From Streptomyces narbonensis (lineage in GTDB: Bacteria; Actinomycetota; Actinomycetes; Streptomycetales; Streptomycetaceae), in contig NZ_BMSF01000021.1 in assembly GCF_014649015.1 (NCBI RefSeq), positions 1-64,000 of the forward strand: a stretch of 64,000 nucleotides of DNA. The letters run 5' to 3'. Position numbers and translations under genes: made by a program. Within the stretch, counting starts at the first letter, position 1. Each line of letters opens with the position of its first letter. Below the pieces are notes generated by a model. The model had not been told where the DNA came from and made no database searches. It saw nothing but the letters and a program-made list of their open reading frames with translations. This document shows positions 26,748 to 35,800 of the stretch, piece by piece.

Positions 26748-27938
26748 ATGAGACAGGACTTTCACGACCTTTCCGTCGCCTCGTGCGCTCTTCTTGCGTT
26801 CGGCGAACCCACCCACCGCGAACCCGCCTTCGGGTGGTTGCGCAACGAGATGTTCGCCGGGCTGGCCGACCGCGGCTTCCGCTCGATCGCCCTGGAGACC
26901 GATCGTGTGGCCGCGCTGCGCATCGACGACTTCGTCAAGGGCGGCGAAGGGGATCTCGACGACGTGGCGCGGGAGGGCTTCTCCCACGACTTCGGGAAGC
27001 TGGAGACCAACCGGCAGCTCATCGCCTGGATGCGCGACCACAACGCGAGCCTGCCGCCGCAGGAGCAGCTGTCCTTCCACGGCTTCGACGTCCCGACGGA
27101 GACGACCAGCGCCCCCAGCCCGCGGCGCTGTCTCGAACACGCCCGGGACTACCTGGGTCTCGACCTCGACCTCGCCGGGCTGTTCGGCGCGGACGAGCAG
27201 TGGAGCCGTACCGAGGCGGTGATGGACCCGGCCATGTCGGTCGGCGCCACGCCCGAGGCCGACCGGCTGCGGTCCCTCGCCGACGACATGCTCACCCTGC
27301 TCCACTCCAACGCCGCCGAGCGGATCGCCCAGACCTCGCGCGCGGAGTGGCTCCGGGCCAGGACACACCTCACCGCCGGCCTCGGTCTGCTGCGCTACCA
27401 CCGGGAGGCGGCCCAGCGCCTGGAGAACAACGCCCGGCTGTCCCGGCTGTTCGCCATCCGGGACGCGCTCATGGCGCAGAACCTCCTCGACATCCGCAGC
27501 ATCGAGGGCCGCCGGGGAGCGACGCTGGTCTTCGCCCACAACGTGCACCTCCAGCGGACCCCGAGCGCCTGGAGCCTTGGAGACCTGAGCGTCAGCTGGC
27601 CCGGGGCCGGCACCATCGTGGCACCGCTGCTGGGCGACCAGTACGTGTTCGTCGTCGGCAGCCTGGGCCGCAGCGAGGCCATCGAGTTGGGCGAACCCGA
27701 GCCGGGCACCTATGAGAGCCGCCTGCAGGACCGCGTCACCGATTGGGGCCTGGCCCCCACCGGCACGGTCGCCGCCGCCCGGTGCCGGACGGACGCCACC
27801 CCGCAGCAGGGCTACTTCCCGCTCGACCATGCCACCCTGGCCACGGCCGACGCGGTCCTGCACGTCAGCGACGGCGCCACCGTCCCCCGGGCCGGGGACC
27901 GCTCGCGCGTACCCGCCGGTGCGGGGAGCGGGCACTGA
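26748..27938 (+). CDS. Erythromycin esterase family protein
   Basis: 396 residues. The family's active-site pattern is present: GEPTHREPAF with Glu and His near the N-terminus and a second His in VFAHNVHLQR, plus METDRVAA-like and YFPLDHATL segments. Members include macrolide-ring esterases (EreA/B) and succinoglycan-type hydrolases of unknown substrate. Close actinobacterial relatives of the same length have no proven substrate. In this cluster it could open the depsipeptide lactone as a resistance or recycling step, which is inference. ATG 26748 was preferred over ATG 26730 because family proteins begin MxQDxHDF and the upstream ATG lies within the palindrome. Confidence 0.8.
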   Translation: MRQDFHDLSVASCALLAFGEPTHREPAFGWLRNEMFAGLADRGFRSIALETDRVAALRIDDFVKGGEGDLDDVAREGFSHDFGKLETNRQLIAWMRDHNASLPPQEQLSFHGFDVPTETTSAPSPRRCLEHARDYLGLDLDLAGLFGADEQWSRTEAVMDPAMSVGATPEADRLRSLADDMLTLLHSNAAERIAQTSRAEWLRARTHLTAGLGLLRYHREAAQRLENNARLSRLFAIRDALMAQNLLDIRSIEGRRGATLVFAHNVHLQRTPSAWSLGDLSVSWPGAGTIVAPLLGDQYVFVVGSLGRSEAIELGEPEPGTYESRLQDRVTDWGLAPTGTVAAARCRTDATPQQGYFPLDHATLATADAVLHVSDGATVPRAGDRSRVPAGAGSGH

Positions 27939-27953
27939 CAGAGACAGGAAGGA

Positions 27954-28013
27954 TTCGGGAGGCTCACTTGGCGCCGGGGATTAGATTCGCCGTCGATCAG
28001 GGAGCCTCCCGAA
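27954..28013 (+). promoter_or_regulatory. Long leader hairpin before the A-T gene
   Basis: TTCGGGAGGCTC at 27954-27965 pairs perfectly with GAGCCTCCCGAA at 28002-28013 across a 36-base loop holding a smaller GGCG/CGCC stem. The 3' arm touches the ribosome site (GAAGGAG). It could act as an attenuator, an mRNA structure gating translation, or an operator. Confidence 0.5.
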
Positions 28014-28027
28014 GGAGCTGACTACGC

Positions 28028-29788
28028 TTGAACACTGTTCCGGCACTGTTCGAGTCAACCGTCGCCCTACGGAGCGACGAGCCGGCCCTCGTCGACGGGC
28101 GGCGCACCCTCACGTACGCGGAGCTGAACACCCGGAGCAACCGGCTCGCCCGCAAGCTCATCGCGCACGGTGTCGGTCCCGACTCGCTCGTCGCGGTCGC
28201 GATACCGAAGTCGAGCGAACTGATCGTGGCGATCATGGCGGTGCTCAAGGCCGGCGGTGCCTACCTCCCGCTCGACCCGGGATATCCGGCGGAACGCCTG
28301 TCGTTCATGCTGTCCGACGCACGGCCGGCCCTCCTGCTGCGGTCCTCCGCGGTGGCGCCCCTCGGCGCGGGTCCGGAGGAACTCGTCCTCGACGACCCGG
28401 CGTTCCGCGCCGGGTGCGCGGCGCTGCCGGGGCACGACGTCGCCCAGCACGAGCGCCACGCCGTCCTGCGCCCCGAGCACCTGATGTACGTCATCTACAC
28501 CTCGGGATCGACCGGAACGCCCAAGGGTGTCGCCGTACCGCACAGCGGCGCGCGGGACTTGGCCGCCACCCAGGCGGCCGTCCTGCGGGCGGGCCCGGGC
28601 GACCGCGTGCTCCAGTGGGCGTCCATCAGTTTCGACGCCGCCTTCTGGGACGTGTCCCTCGCGCTGCTGTCCGGGGCGGCCCTCGTGATGGTGCCCGCCG
28701 ACGAGCTGCTGCCGGGCCACCCGCTGTGGACCACCTTGTTCAAGTACGGCATCACGCACGCGGTACTGCCCCCGGTGGCTCTCAGCGAGACCGATGCCGA
28801 GGACGTCCTGCTCGGCGGAACCGTCATGTCCACGGGGGACAGCTGTACGCCGACGCTGGTGCGCAAGTGGTCACGGGAGCGGCGGATGTTCAACGGCTAC
28901 GGTCCGACCGAGGTGACCGTCGGGGCGACGATCGGCGGGCCGGTGCACGGCGCCGGTGACGTCGGGATCGGCATGCCGTGGATCGGCAACGAGGTGTACG
29001 TGCTCGACGAGCGCCTGCGCCCGGTGCCGCCCGGCACGGAGGGCGAGCTGTACATCGCGGGCAGCGGGCTGGCGCGCGGCTATCTCCACCGGTTCCGGTC
29101 GACCGCGGCGAAGTTCGTGGCCGACCCGTTCGGGCCGCCCGGCAGCCGGATGTACCGCACGGGCGACCGGGGCCGCAGGGCGGCGGACGGCGAGCTGTTC
29201 TTCGCGGGCCGCGCGGACGGCCAGGTGAAGCTGCGCGGCTTCCGCGTCGAACTCGGTGAGATCGAGACCCGGCTCGCCGCCCATCCGGCGGTGGACGTCG
29301 CCGTCGCCGTCGTGCGGGGCGAGCTCGCCGATGCGCATGTCGTCGCCTACGTCACCACCACGGCAACGGTCGGGCCGGACGACCTGCGCGCCCATGCCGC
29401 CCGGTCGCTGCCCGCGCACATGGTGCCCGCACACGTCATGGTGCTGGACCGGTTCCCGACGCTGGCCAACGGCAAGATCGACCGGGCGGCCCTGCCGCGG
29501 CCGAACACGGGGGCGGACGGACGGTCGCACGGCGGGCAGGTGCCGGACGCCGTCGAGCCGGACGGCATCGCGGCCGTGATCTGCGCGATCGTGCGGGACA
29601 TCCTCGGGATCCAGGAGGCGAGGGTCGCCGACAACTTCTTCCAGCTCGGCGGGCACTCCGTCCAGGCGACCAGGCTGACCGCCCGGATCCGTGAGCGGTT
29701 CGAGATCGCGCTGCCGATCCGGACGGTGCTGGAGGCGACGACGATCGGCGAGCTGGCCGTGGCCGTCGAGAGCCGGTTGCCCGGCTGA
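28028..29788 (+). CDS. Stand-alone A-T didomain protein (tryptophan loading, Ecm13-like)
   Basis: 586 residues from TTG 28028 with AAGGAG ten bases upstream. Adenylation domain (YTSGSTGTPKG, YGPTEVTV, NGKIDR) followed by a thiolation domain with LGGHSV. The specificity residues I read are D-A-W-V-M-T-G-V-G, with no small-aliphatic signature. In echinomycin and thiocoraline pathways such a protein holds tryptophan while a P450 hydroxylates its beta carbon. The P450 lies next door, convergent with 6 bases between stops, and the short tryptophan dioxygenase follows, so this role is well supported by context. Confidence 0.9.
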   Translation: MNTVPALFESTVALRSDEPALVDGRRTLTYAELNTRSNRLARKLIAHGVGPDSLVAVAIPKSSELIVAIMAVLKAGGAYLPLDPGYPAERLSFMLSDARPALLLRSSAVAPLGAGPEELVLDDPAFRAGCAALPGHDVAQHERHAVLRPEHLMYVIYTSGSTGTPKGVAVPHSGARDLAATQAAVLRAGPGDRVLQWASISFDAAFWDVSLALLSGAALVMVPADELLPGHPLWTTLFKYGITHAVLPPVALSETDAEDVLLGGTVMSTGDSCTPTLVRKWSRERRMFNGYGPTEVTVGATIGGPVHGAGDVGIGMPWIGNEVYVLDERLRPVPPGTEGELYIAGSGLARGYLHRFRSTAAKFVADPFGPPGSRMYRTGDRGRRAADGELFFAGRADGQVKLRGFRVELGEIETRLAAHPAVDVAVAVVRGELADAHVVAYVTTTATVGPDDLRAHAARSLPAHMVPAHVMVLDRFPTLANGKIDRAALPRPNTGADGRSHGGQVPDAVEPDGIAAVICAIVRDILGIQEARVADNFFQLGGHSVQATRLTARIRERFEIALPIRTVLEATTIGELAVAVESRLPG

Positions 29789-29794
29789 CGGCCG

Positions 29795-30982
29795 TCAGCG
29801 GAAGGCGACCGGCAGGCCGGCGTAGCCGTTCAGGAAGTTGGAGTAGATCGGTGTGGGCTCGCCGCACACCTCGATCTCGGTGACCGACGCGGTGAGCGCG
29901 CTCAGCAGTGCGCGCAGCTCCGCCCGGCCGAGGAACGCGCCGACGCAGAAGTGCGGGCCGTGGCCGAAGGAGAGGTGCTTGTTGGGCGAGCGGGCCGGGT
30001 CGAACCGGCGCGGCTGGTCGAACACCTCCTCGTCGTTGTTGGCGGAGGTGTTCCACAGCGTCACGATGTCGCCCTCGCGCACCCGCCGGCCGCCGATCTC
30101 CATGTCCCGGGTGGCCGTGCGGGCGAAGTGCATGGCGGGCGTGGCCCAGCGCAGCACCTCCTCGACCGCCGTGTCGATCGCGACCGTCCCCGCGCGCAGA
30201 GCCCGCCACTGGTCGGGGTGCTCGGCGAACGTCTTCACGGCGCAGATCGCGGACACGCGGGAGGACTCGTCGCCGCCGAGCACGAGGCTGTAGCAGTTGA
30301 GCGCGACCTCCTCCAGCGTGAGCGGGCGGTCCCCCACGACTGCCGTCGCGATCATGCTGACGACGTCGTCGCCGGGGTCGCCGCGTCGGTGCTGGGCAAG
30401 GTCCATGAAGTAGCCGACGATCTCGTTCCGGGCCTCCAGGAAGTCCAGCCGGTCGGACTCGGCGTCGTCCGAGGAGAGGGCCAGCTTGTTCCAGCGCAGC
30501 AGCTTCTCTCGGTCCGCCTCGGGAATGGAGAGCAGATCGCAGATCGTCTGCATCGGAATGTGCTCGGCGACCTCCGTCGCGAAGTCGAACTCGCCCTGCC
30601 GGGTGACCCTCCTGACGAGCCGTGAGGCTCGCTCCCGTACCCCCTGTTCGACCGCGCCGAGGACACGCGGGGAGAACGCGCGCAGCATCAGGTTGCGCAG
30701 CTCGCGGTGGCGGGGCCGGTCGGTGACCGCGAGCATCTTGCCGCCCGCGGAGTCACCGCCGCTCAGCAGCACCTCCAGCACGGTCCCACGAGCGGAACTC
30801 AGGGAGCGTACGTCGGCGTAACAGGCCAGCACGTCGGCGTGGCGGGAAACGACCCAGAAGCCGGGGTCCCCTTCGTGCCAGTACACGGGCCGGGACGTCC
30901 GCACCCGGCGCCAGAACTCGTGTGCGTCGTGCCGTACGAAGGCGGTCGCGTCGGTCAGGTCCAGCTCGGTCGGGGTGGTCAT
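29795..30982 (-). CDS. Cytochrome P450, probable carrier-bound Trp beta-hydroxylase
   Basis: 395 residues. The heme loop is FGHGPHFCVG, ExxR reads EVLR, and the I-helix has a normal GGDES. It resembles the P450s that hydroxylate the beta carbon of amino acids on stand-alone carriers (NovI, Ecm12, TioI). With the A-T protein at 28028-29788 it should make beta-hydroxytryptophan, the first step toward quinoxaline-2-carboxylate or 3-hydroxyquinaldate. It is transcribed divergently from the dioxygenase at 31174. Confidence 0.9.
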   Translation of the reverse strand: MTTPTELDLTDATAFVRHDAHEFWRRVRTSRPVYWHEGDPGFWVVSRHADVLACYADVRSLSSARGTVLEVLLSGGDSAGGKMLAVTDRPRHRELRNLMLRAFSPRVLGAVEQGVRERASRLVRRVTRQGEFDFATEVAEHIPMQTICDLLSIPEADREKLLRWNKLALSSDDAESDRLDFLEARNEIVGYFMDLAQHRRGDPGDDVVSMIATAVVGDRPLTLEEVALNCYSLVLGGDESSRVSAICAVKTFAEHPDQWRALRAGTVAIDTAVEEVLRWATPAMHFARTATRDMEIGGRRVREGDIVTLWNTSANNDEEVFDQPRRFDPARSPNKHLSFGHGPHFCVGAFLGRAELRALLSALTASVTEIEVCGEPTPIYSNFLNGYAGLPVAFR

Positions 30983-31173
30983 GCCGGAATCGTGACAACG
31001 CCGGCGCCTACGACGGGAAATTCTTGCGCAGGTCTTTCTTCTCCGTGAATGAGAGGCGAAAGATTGCCGATCGAGCGGTTCCTTTCCGTGCCATTCTCAG
31101 GAATACCAATCGTCGGAGGCGCCGGATCGTCCGGCGGCGGCCGGTCGATCCCCTATCACGAGGAGGCGGCGCC
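30983..31173. promoter_or_regulatory. Divergent promoter region (P450 / short dioxygenase)
   Basis: A 191-base spacer between two divergent genes, clearly richer in A and T than the flanks (runs such as gggaaattcttg and aggaataccaat). No single promoter can be fixed by eye. AGGAGG at 31161-31166 serves the TTG start. Confidence 0.4.
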
Positions 31174-31869
31174 TTGAGCCCTCTGACGTACGCGGAATAT
31201 CTCCGAATGGAGACTCTGCTTTCACTCCAGGATCCTCGGACCCCGCCCACCTCCAGCCGCGCGGTCGTCCTCGCGGAGCAGTTCTTCATCATCACCCACC
31301 AGTCCTGCGAGCTGTGGCTGAAGCAACTGGGGTCCGACCTGGACGCCGCCGCCGAAGCTCTCGTGCCGCCCTGCGACCCGCACGATCTGGAGCTGGGACT
31401 GGAATTCCTGCTGCGGGCCGGCGAGGTGGTACGCGTACTGCAACAGCAAATTCTGGTGCTGGAGAAACTGCCGCTGCGCTATTTCGCCGCGTTCCGGCCC
31501 TCTCTGGGCACGGCGAGCGGTGCGCAGTCCACGCAGTTCCGGCGGTTGACCACGCTGCTGGGCAACAACGACCACCAGGGCACTCTCTACGACGCCTTCG
31601 CGGCGGCGGCCGAGTACCACGGGCAGTCCGTGCACGACGTCTGTCGGCTCGGCGTGGAGTCCGGGGTGCTCCACCGCCTCGCGGAAGCACTGGTGGACAT
31701 GGGGAACGGGTACTGGCACTGGAAAATGGCACACCTCGCGCTGGTGTCGAAGATGGTCGGGGAAGGGGGCGGGACCGGCGGGTCCAGCGGTGTCGACTTC
31801 CTCGCCCGCCGGGTCACCAGGCCCTTCCCCGAACTTCGCCGGCTGCGCGGAAGGATGCACCACTCGTAG
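31174..31869 (+). CDS. Short tryptophan 2,3-dioxygenase (Ecm11/TioF-like)
   Basis: 231 residues from TTG 31174, with AGGAGG seven bases upstream. Both heme-pocket His are present: distal His 42 in FIITHQSCELWLK and the proximal one in WHWKMAHLALVSKMVG, followed by GGGTGGSSG. The substrate Arg is in FRPSLGTASG. It is about 50-70 residues shorter than common family members, as in quinoxaline-antibiotic dioxygenases. It would open free beta-hydroxytryptophan after release from the carrier. Confidence 0.9.
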   Translation: MSPLTYAEYLRMETLLSLQDPRTPPTSSRAVVLAEQFFIITHQSCELWLKQLGSDLDAAAEALVPPCDPHDLELGLEFLLRAGEVVRVLQQQILVLEKLPLRYFAAFRPSLGTASGAQSTQFRRLTTLLGNNDHQGTLYDAFAAAAEYHGQSVHDVCRLGVESGVLHRLAEALVDMGNGYWHWKMAHLALVSKMVGEGGGTGGSSGVDFLARRVTRPFPELRRLRGRMHHS

Positions 31870-31883
31870 CCGTCGTCCGTCGG

Positions 31884-32387
31884 CTAGCCGGCCTCGGTCT
31901 CCAGTACATATCCGCGGCCCCAGGCCGTCCGGATGGCCAGGTCGGTCGGTAAGAGGCGGCGGCGGAGCCGCATGATGTGGAGGTCGAGCGAGTTTCTCGT
32001 CGGCCTCTGCACGCGTTCCGCCAGCCGTTGAGTGAGTTCGTGCCGGTACACCACCTCCCCGTAGTGCTCGATGAAAAGTTCCATCAACTCTGTCTGGACA
32101 TTCGAGATGGTGATCGAGTGCGGTCCGAAGGTGAGAGTTCCGGCGGAGTCGAGAGTCGGTGTCTGCCGATGGTCCAGCCGGTTCTGGAGCGCTCTGACCC
32201 GGGCGTCCAGGTCGGCCCTGGCGATGGGTGCGCGAACCCAGTCCTCGAAGGGATCGTTGCAGACCGGTGGACGGGCCCCCGCCTCGACTACCAGGAGTCG
32301 GGGGACACCGTCCCTCCTACATCGGTTCCGAAGGTCTGTTTGTGCCGGCCATCGGACGAACATGACATCGCTGCTTGTGCCTGCCAC
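31884..32387 (-). CDS. Winged-helix (OmpR/PhoB-type) regulator without a functional receiver
   Basis: 167 residues from GTG 32387, which has GGAGG eight bases upstream. The C-terminal 95 residues are a PhoB-type winged helix (LTFGPHSITISNVQTELMELFIEHYGEVVYRHEL ... LHIMRLRRRL ... IRTAWGRGYVLE). The N-terminal 70 residues do not show the phosphorylation pocket of a receiver, so it is an orphan regulator. A TTA codon (31950-31952) lies in its DNA-binding part. It is probably the pathway-specific activator of the NRPS genes, given its place next to the MbtH gene, though it is separated from that operon by a hairpin. Confidence 0.8.
   Translation of the reverse strand: MAGTSSDVMFVRWPAQTDLRNRCRRDGVPRLLVVEAGARPPVCNDPFEDWVRAPIARADLDARVRALQNRLDHRQTPTLDSAGTLTFGPHSITISNVQTELMELFIEHYGEVVYRHELTQRLAERVQRPTRNSLDLHIMRLRRRLLPTDLAIRTAWGRGYVLETEAG
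31950..31952 (-). promoter_or_regulatory. In-frame TTA codon in the cluster regulator
   Basis: Read on the minus strand in the sequence Leu-Leu-Pro-Thr-Asp as ctc-tta-ccg. TTA in pathway regulators is the usual route by which bldA controls antibiotic clusters. Confidence 0.75.
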
Positions 32388-32476
32388 AGCACGCGCCTCC
32401 CCGCATACGCACGATGATGGTCAATGCCGTCGCCTGCCCGTTGCGTCCTGACGTCAGCCAAGCAGGCGTGGAGAAA

Positions 32477-32524
32477 GGGCCGCAGGCCGTGGTGGCTTGA
32501 TTCGGTCGCCACGGCCTGTGGCCC
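32477..32524 (-). terminator. Large hairpin between the MbtH gene and the regulator
   Basis: GGGCCGCAGGCCGTGG at 32477-32492 pairs with CCACGGCCTGTGGCCC at 32509-32524 (15 of 16), loop 16 bases. It is placed to end the long minus-strand NRPS-MbtH transcript before the regulator gene. Confidence 0.6.
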
Positions 32525-32575
32525 ACGGAGGCGCGGTTCCCGGTGGTCTCCGGGGCCGCGCCTCTTCGCGCAGCC

Positions 32576-32788
32576 CTAGTGGTTCATCGCCTCCCGGAGA
32601 CTGCGTGGCCGCATGTCGGTCCAGTGCTCCTCCACGTAGGCGACGCTCTCCGCCCTCGCGGCCGGACCGAAGACGCTGCGCCAGCCCGCGGGCACCTCGG
32701 CGAAGGCCGGCCAGAGCGAGTGCTGCTCCTCGTCGTTGACCAGCACGTGGAACCGGCCGTCCTCGTCATCGAACGGATTTGTGCTCAC
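32576..32788 (-). CDS. MbtH-like protein
   Basis: 70 residues from GTG 32788 with GGGAGG upstream. It has the family residues NDEEQHSLWP, AGWRSVFG and YVEEHWTDMRPRSL. MbtH proteins bind adenylation domains and help their folding and activity. It is the last gene of the NRPS operon (48 bases after the TE-containing NRPS) and probably serves both NRPSs and perhaps both A-T proteins, as no other copy is in the window. Confidence 0.95.
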   Translation of the reverse strand: MSTNPFDDEDGRFHVLVNDEEQHSLWPAFAEVPAGWRSVFGPAARAESVAYVEEHWTDMRPRSLREAMNH

Positions 32789-32836
32789 CTGTGTCCTCCC
32801 GAATCGGTTTCCATCAGTCACGGCTCTGGTCAGGAG

Positions 32837-35800
32837 TCACGGCGCCGCCCGCAGGATCCGGTTGATGGCGCGGCTGATCTCGGCGGCATTGCGCGGCCAG
32901 TACATCTCGTTGTGCGCGCAGGCAAGGTCGATGCGCCGCACACGGCCGTCGACGTGCTCCTGCCAGAGCACATCCAGTTCCTCTTCCAGTTCCCGCTTGT
33001 CGTGGGTCTCCGGATCGAGGAGCGCGTTGAAGAAGACGATGTCGCCGCGGAACCGCGGTGAGGCGAACCGCCGCATCTGGTCCATCTGCTTGATGAAGAT
33101 CGAGGAGGCGGTCGCGACCAACGACGGATACTCCTCCATCCCGGCCAGGTGTCCCATGTAGTTGGCGAGGAAGCGACGGACCATGGCCTCGTCGAGGGCC
33201 TCCAGGTCGGTGAAGTGGCTGGAAGGCGCGGCGTCCAGCAGCGCCAGGAGAGCCACCTCGTGTCCGCGCCGCTGGAGTTCGGCCGCCATGGCGTGCGCGA
33301 GGGTGCCGCCGAAGGACCAGCCCAGCAGGTAGTAGGGGCCGTTCGGCTGGACCTCCAGCACCTGCCCGATGTAGTCCTCGACCATCTCGTCGATGGAGTC
33401 GGCCGACGGCGTGGTCCCGTCGAAGCCGCGTGCCTGGATACCGTACAGAGGCCAGTCCGGGTCCAGGTGACGGGCGAAACCGAGGTAGGGCCAGCTCAGC
33501 CCGCCGCCCGGGTGCAGCCACCACAGAGGGGGCCGGTGCCCCTCTGTGCGGATCGGCAGCAGAACGGCGAACGGGTCCTCGATGTCGGCTTCGGTGTCGG
33601 CGGACAGCTGCGGTGCCAGTTCGGCCACGGTCGGATACTGGAAGACCGTGCGGATCGGGACGTCCACGCCCAGCTTCTCGTGGATCCGCCAGACCAGACG
33701 CGTCAGTCGCAGGGAGTGGCCACCGGAGGCGAAGAAGTCGTCGTCGATGCCGATCCGGTCCAGGCCCAGCACCTCTGCGAAGAGCGCGGCGAGTTCCTCC
33801 TCGCGCGGGGTGCGCGGGGAGCGGTGTTCCCCGCTGACCGGGTCCGGCTCGGGGAGCGCGGCCCGGTCCACCTTGCCGTTCTCGGTGAGCGGCAGCCGAT
33901 CCAGGACGACGATCTCGGCGGGCATCATGAACTCCGGGAGCCGGCCGGCGAGCCGCTCGCGCAGCAGGGAGGGCAGCCGGGAGGCGCGTCGGGAGACCGC
34001 GGGGACGTTCGCCTGCCGGGCCGAGGGGGCGCCGGCGGGCCGGTAGAGGCCGTCGCAGCAGATGGCGTCGACGTCGGGCAGGACGGCCGCCTCGAAGCTG
34101 TCACCCGCCCGGGCGGACCAGGTGCAGTACACCGCGAGGCCGCGCCGGGCGCCCCACGCCTCCAGCTCGGCGGGGTCGAGGGTGCCGCCCAGTTCGGCGG
34201 GGGCGCCCCACTCGGCGGCCTCGCCGGCCAGGCGGGCGTTGGGGACGCCGGTCAGCCGGAGCCGGCCGCCGTGCCGGGCCAACGCGTCTTCCAGGTGAGC
34301 CAGTTCTCGGACGTCGGCCGCCCAGACCACCTCGGGCAGGTCGCCGAGGTCCAGCGGCTTCGCCGGCGCCTTGTGCAGCACGACCTCGTAGCGGTGGCGG
34401 GTCAGCTCGTTGTGGTGGGCGCCCTGCTTGAGGCGGATGTCGGTGGCGACGGCGTCCGGCCGGGCCTCGGCCCAGCGGGCGAAGAAGCCCGGGTCGACGA
34501 CGAGTTCCTTCTCGGCGAGCACCGCGCGTTCCACGGCGGCCCGCACGGCGGCCGGGCCGTCGGCGGGCTGTCGGCAGCGGTGCACCGCCGCGGCGAACAT
34601 GCGCAGGGTCCGGTGGTTGCGGATGTCGCCGAGCACGACGCGCCCGCCGGGTGCGAGCCGGTCCATCGCGAGATCGAGTACCCGGGTGAGGTAGTCGGCG
34701 TCCGGGAAGTACTGCACGACCGAGTTGAGGATCACCGTGTCGAAGTACCCGGTGGGCAGACCGTCGGCGTCGTCGGCGGGCTGGCAGCGCAGGGTCACCT
34801 TGTCCGAGAGCCGCCGGTCGGCGCCGGTCTGGGCGCGGAGCCGTTCGATGACGGGCGCCGAGAAGTCGGTGCCCCAGTACTCCTCGGCCTCCGGTGCGAG
34901 CGGGCCGAGCAGCAGGCCGGAGCCGACGCCGATCTCCAGCACCCGGCGCGGGCGCAGAGACCGCACCCGCCCCAGCACGGCCTCGCGCCAGTGCCGCATC
35001 TCCGGTAGCGGGATGGGGCGGCCGGTGTAGGAGCTGTTCCAGCCGGTGAAGTCCTCGCCGACCGTGTCGGTGCCGACTTCCGTCCCGCCGTACATGGTGT
35101 CGTAGATCTCGCGCCACTCGCCGACCTGTTCGGCGGCGTCACGGCCGGTGGACTCGGTGCCGTCGGGCACCACGTAGGCGACCAGGCGGCGTTCGCCGAG
35201 CCGGTCCCGGCGCACCGCGACCACCGCGTTCGCCACGCCGTCCTGTTCCCGCAGCACCGCCTCCAGCTCGCCCGGCTCGACGCGGTAGCCGCGCAGCTTG
35301 AGCTGGTCGTCGCTGCGGCTGACGTACTGGAGGCGGCCGGCGCTGTCCCAGCGCACCAGGTCGCCGGTACGGTACGCGCGCGCTCCGGGCCCCGCGGACA
35401 GGTCGGGCACGAACCGGGTGGCGGTCAGGCCCGGGCGGCCCGCGTAACCGCGCGCCACGCCGTCGCCGCCGATGTACAGCTCGCCCACCACGCCGGGCGG
35501 CACGGGCCGCAGCCGATCGTCCAGGACGAGGAGGCGGCTGCCGTCCATCGGGGTACCGATGGGCAGCGGGTCGGTGCACTCCGCCGCGCTGTCCATCCGG
35601 TGCCGGGAGGCGAACGTGGTGGTCTCGGTCGGGCCGTAGCCGTTGACCACGGTGATGCCGGGACAGGTGTCGAGGATCGCGCGGACGGCGGTCGGCGACA
35701 GGACGTCCCCGCCGGCCCACACCTCCTGGACGGCGGCGAAGCACTCGGCGTGCTGTTCGGCCATCACGGCGAACAGTCCGGCGGTCAGCCACACCGCCGT

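Noticed and set aside
32288..32512. Small frame between the regulator and the MbtH gene
   Set aside because: It overlaps the regulator start and the hairpin at 32477-32524 and has no ribosome site or family pattern.
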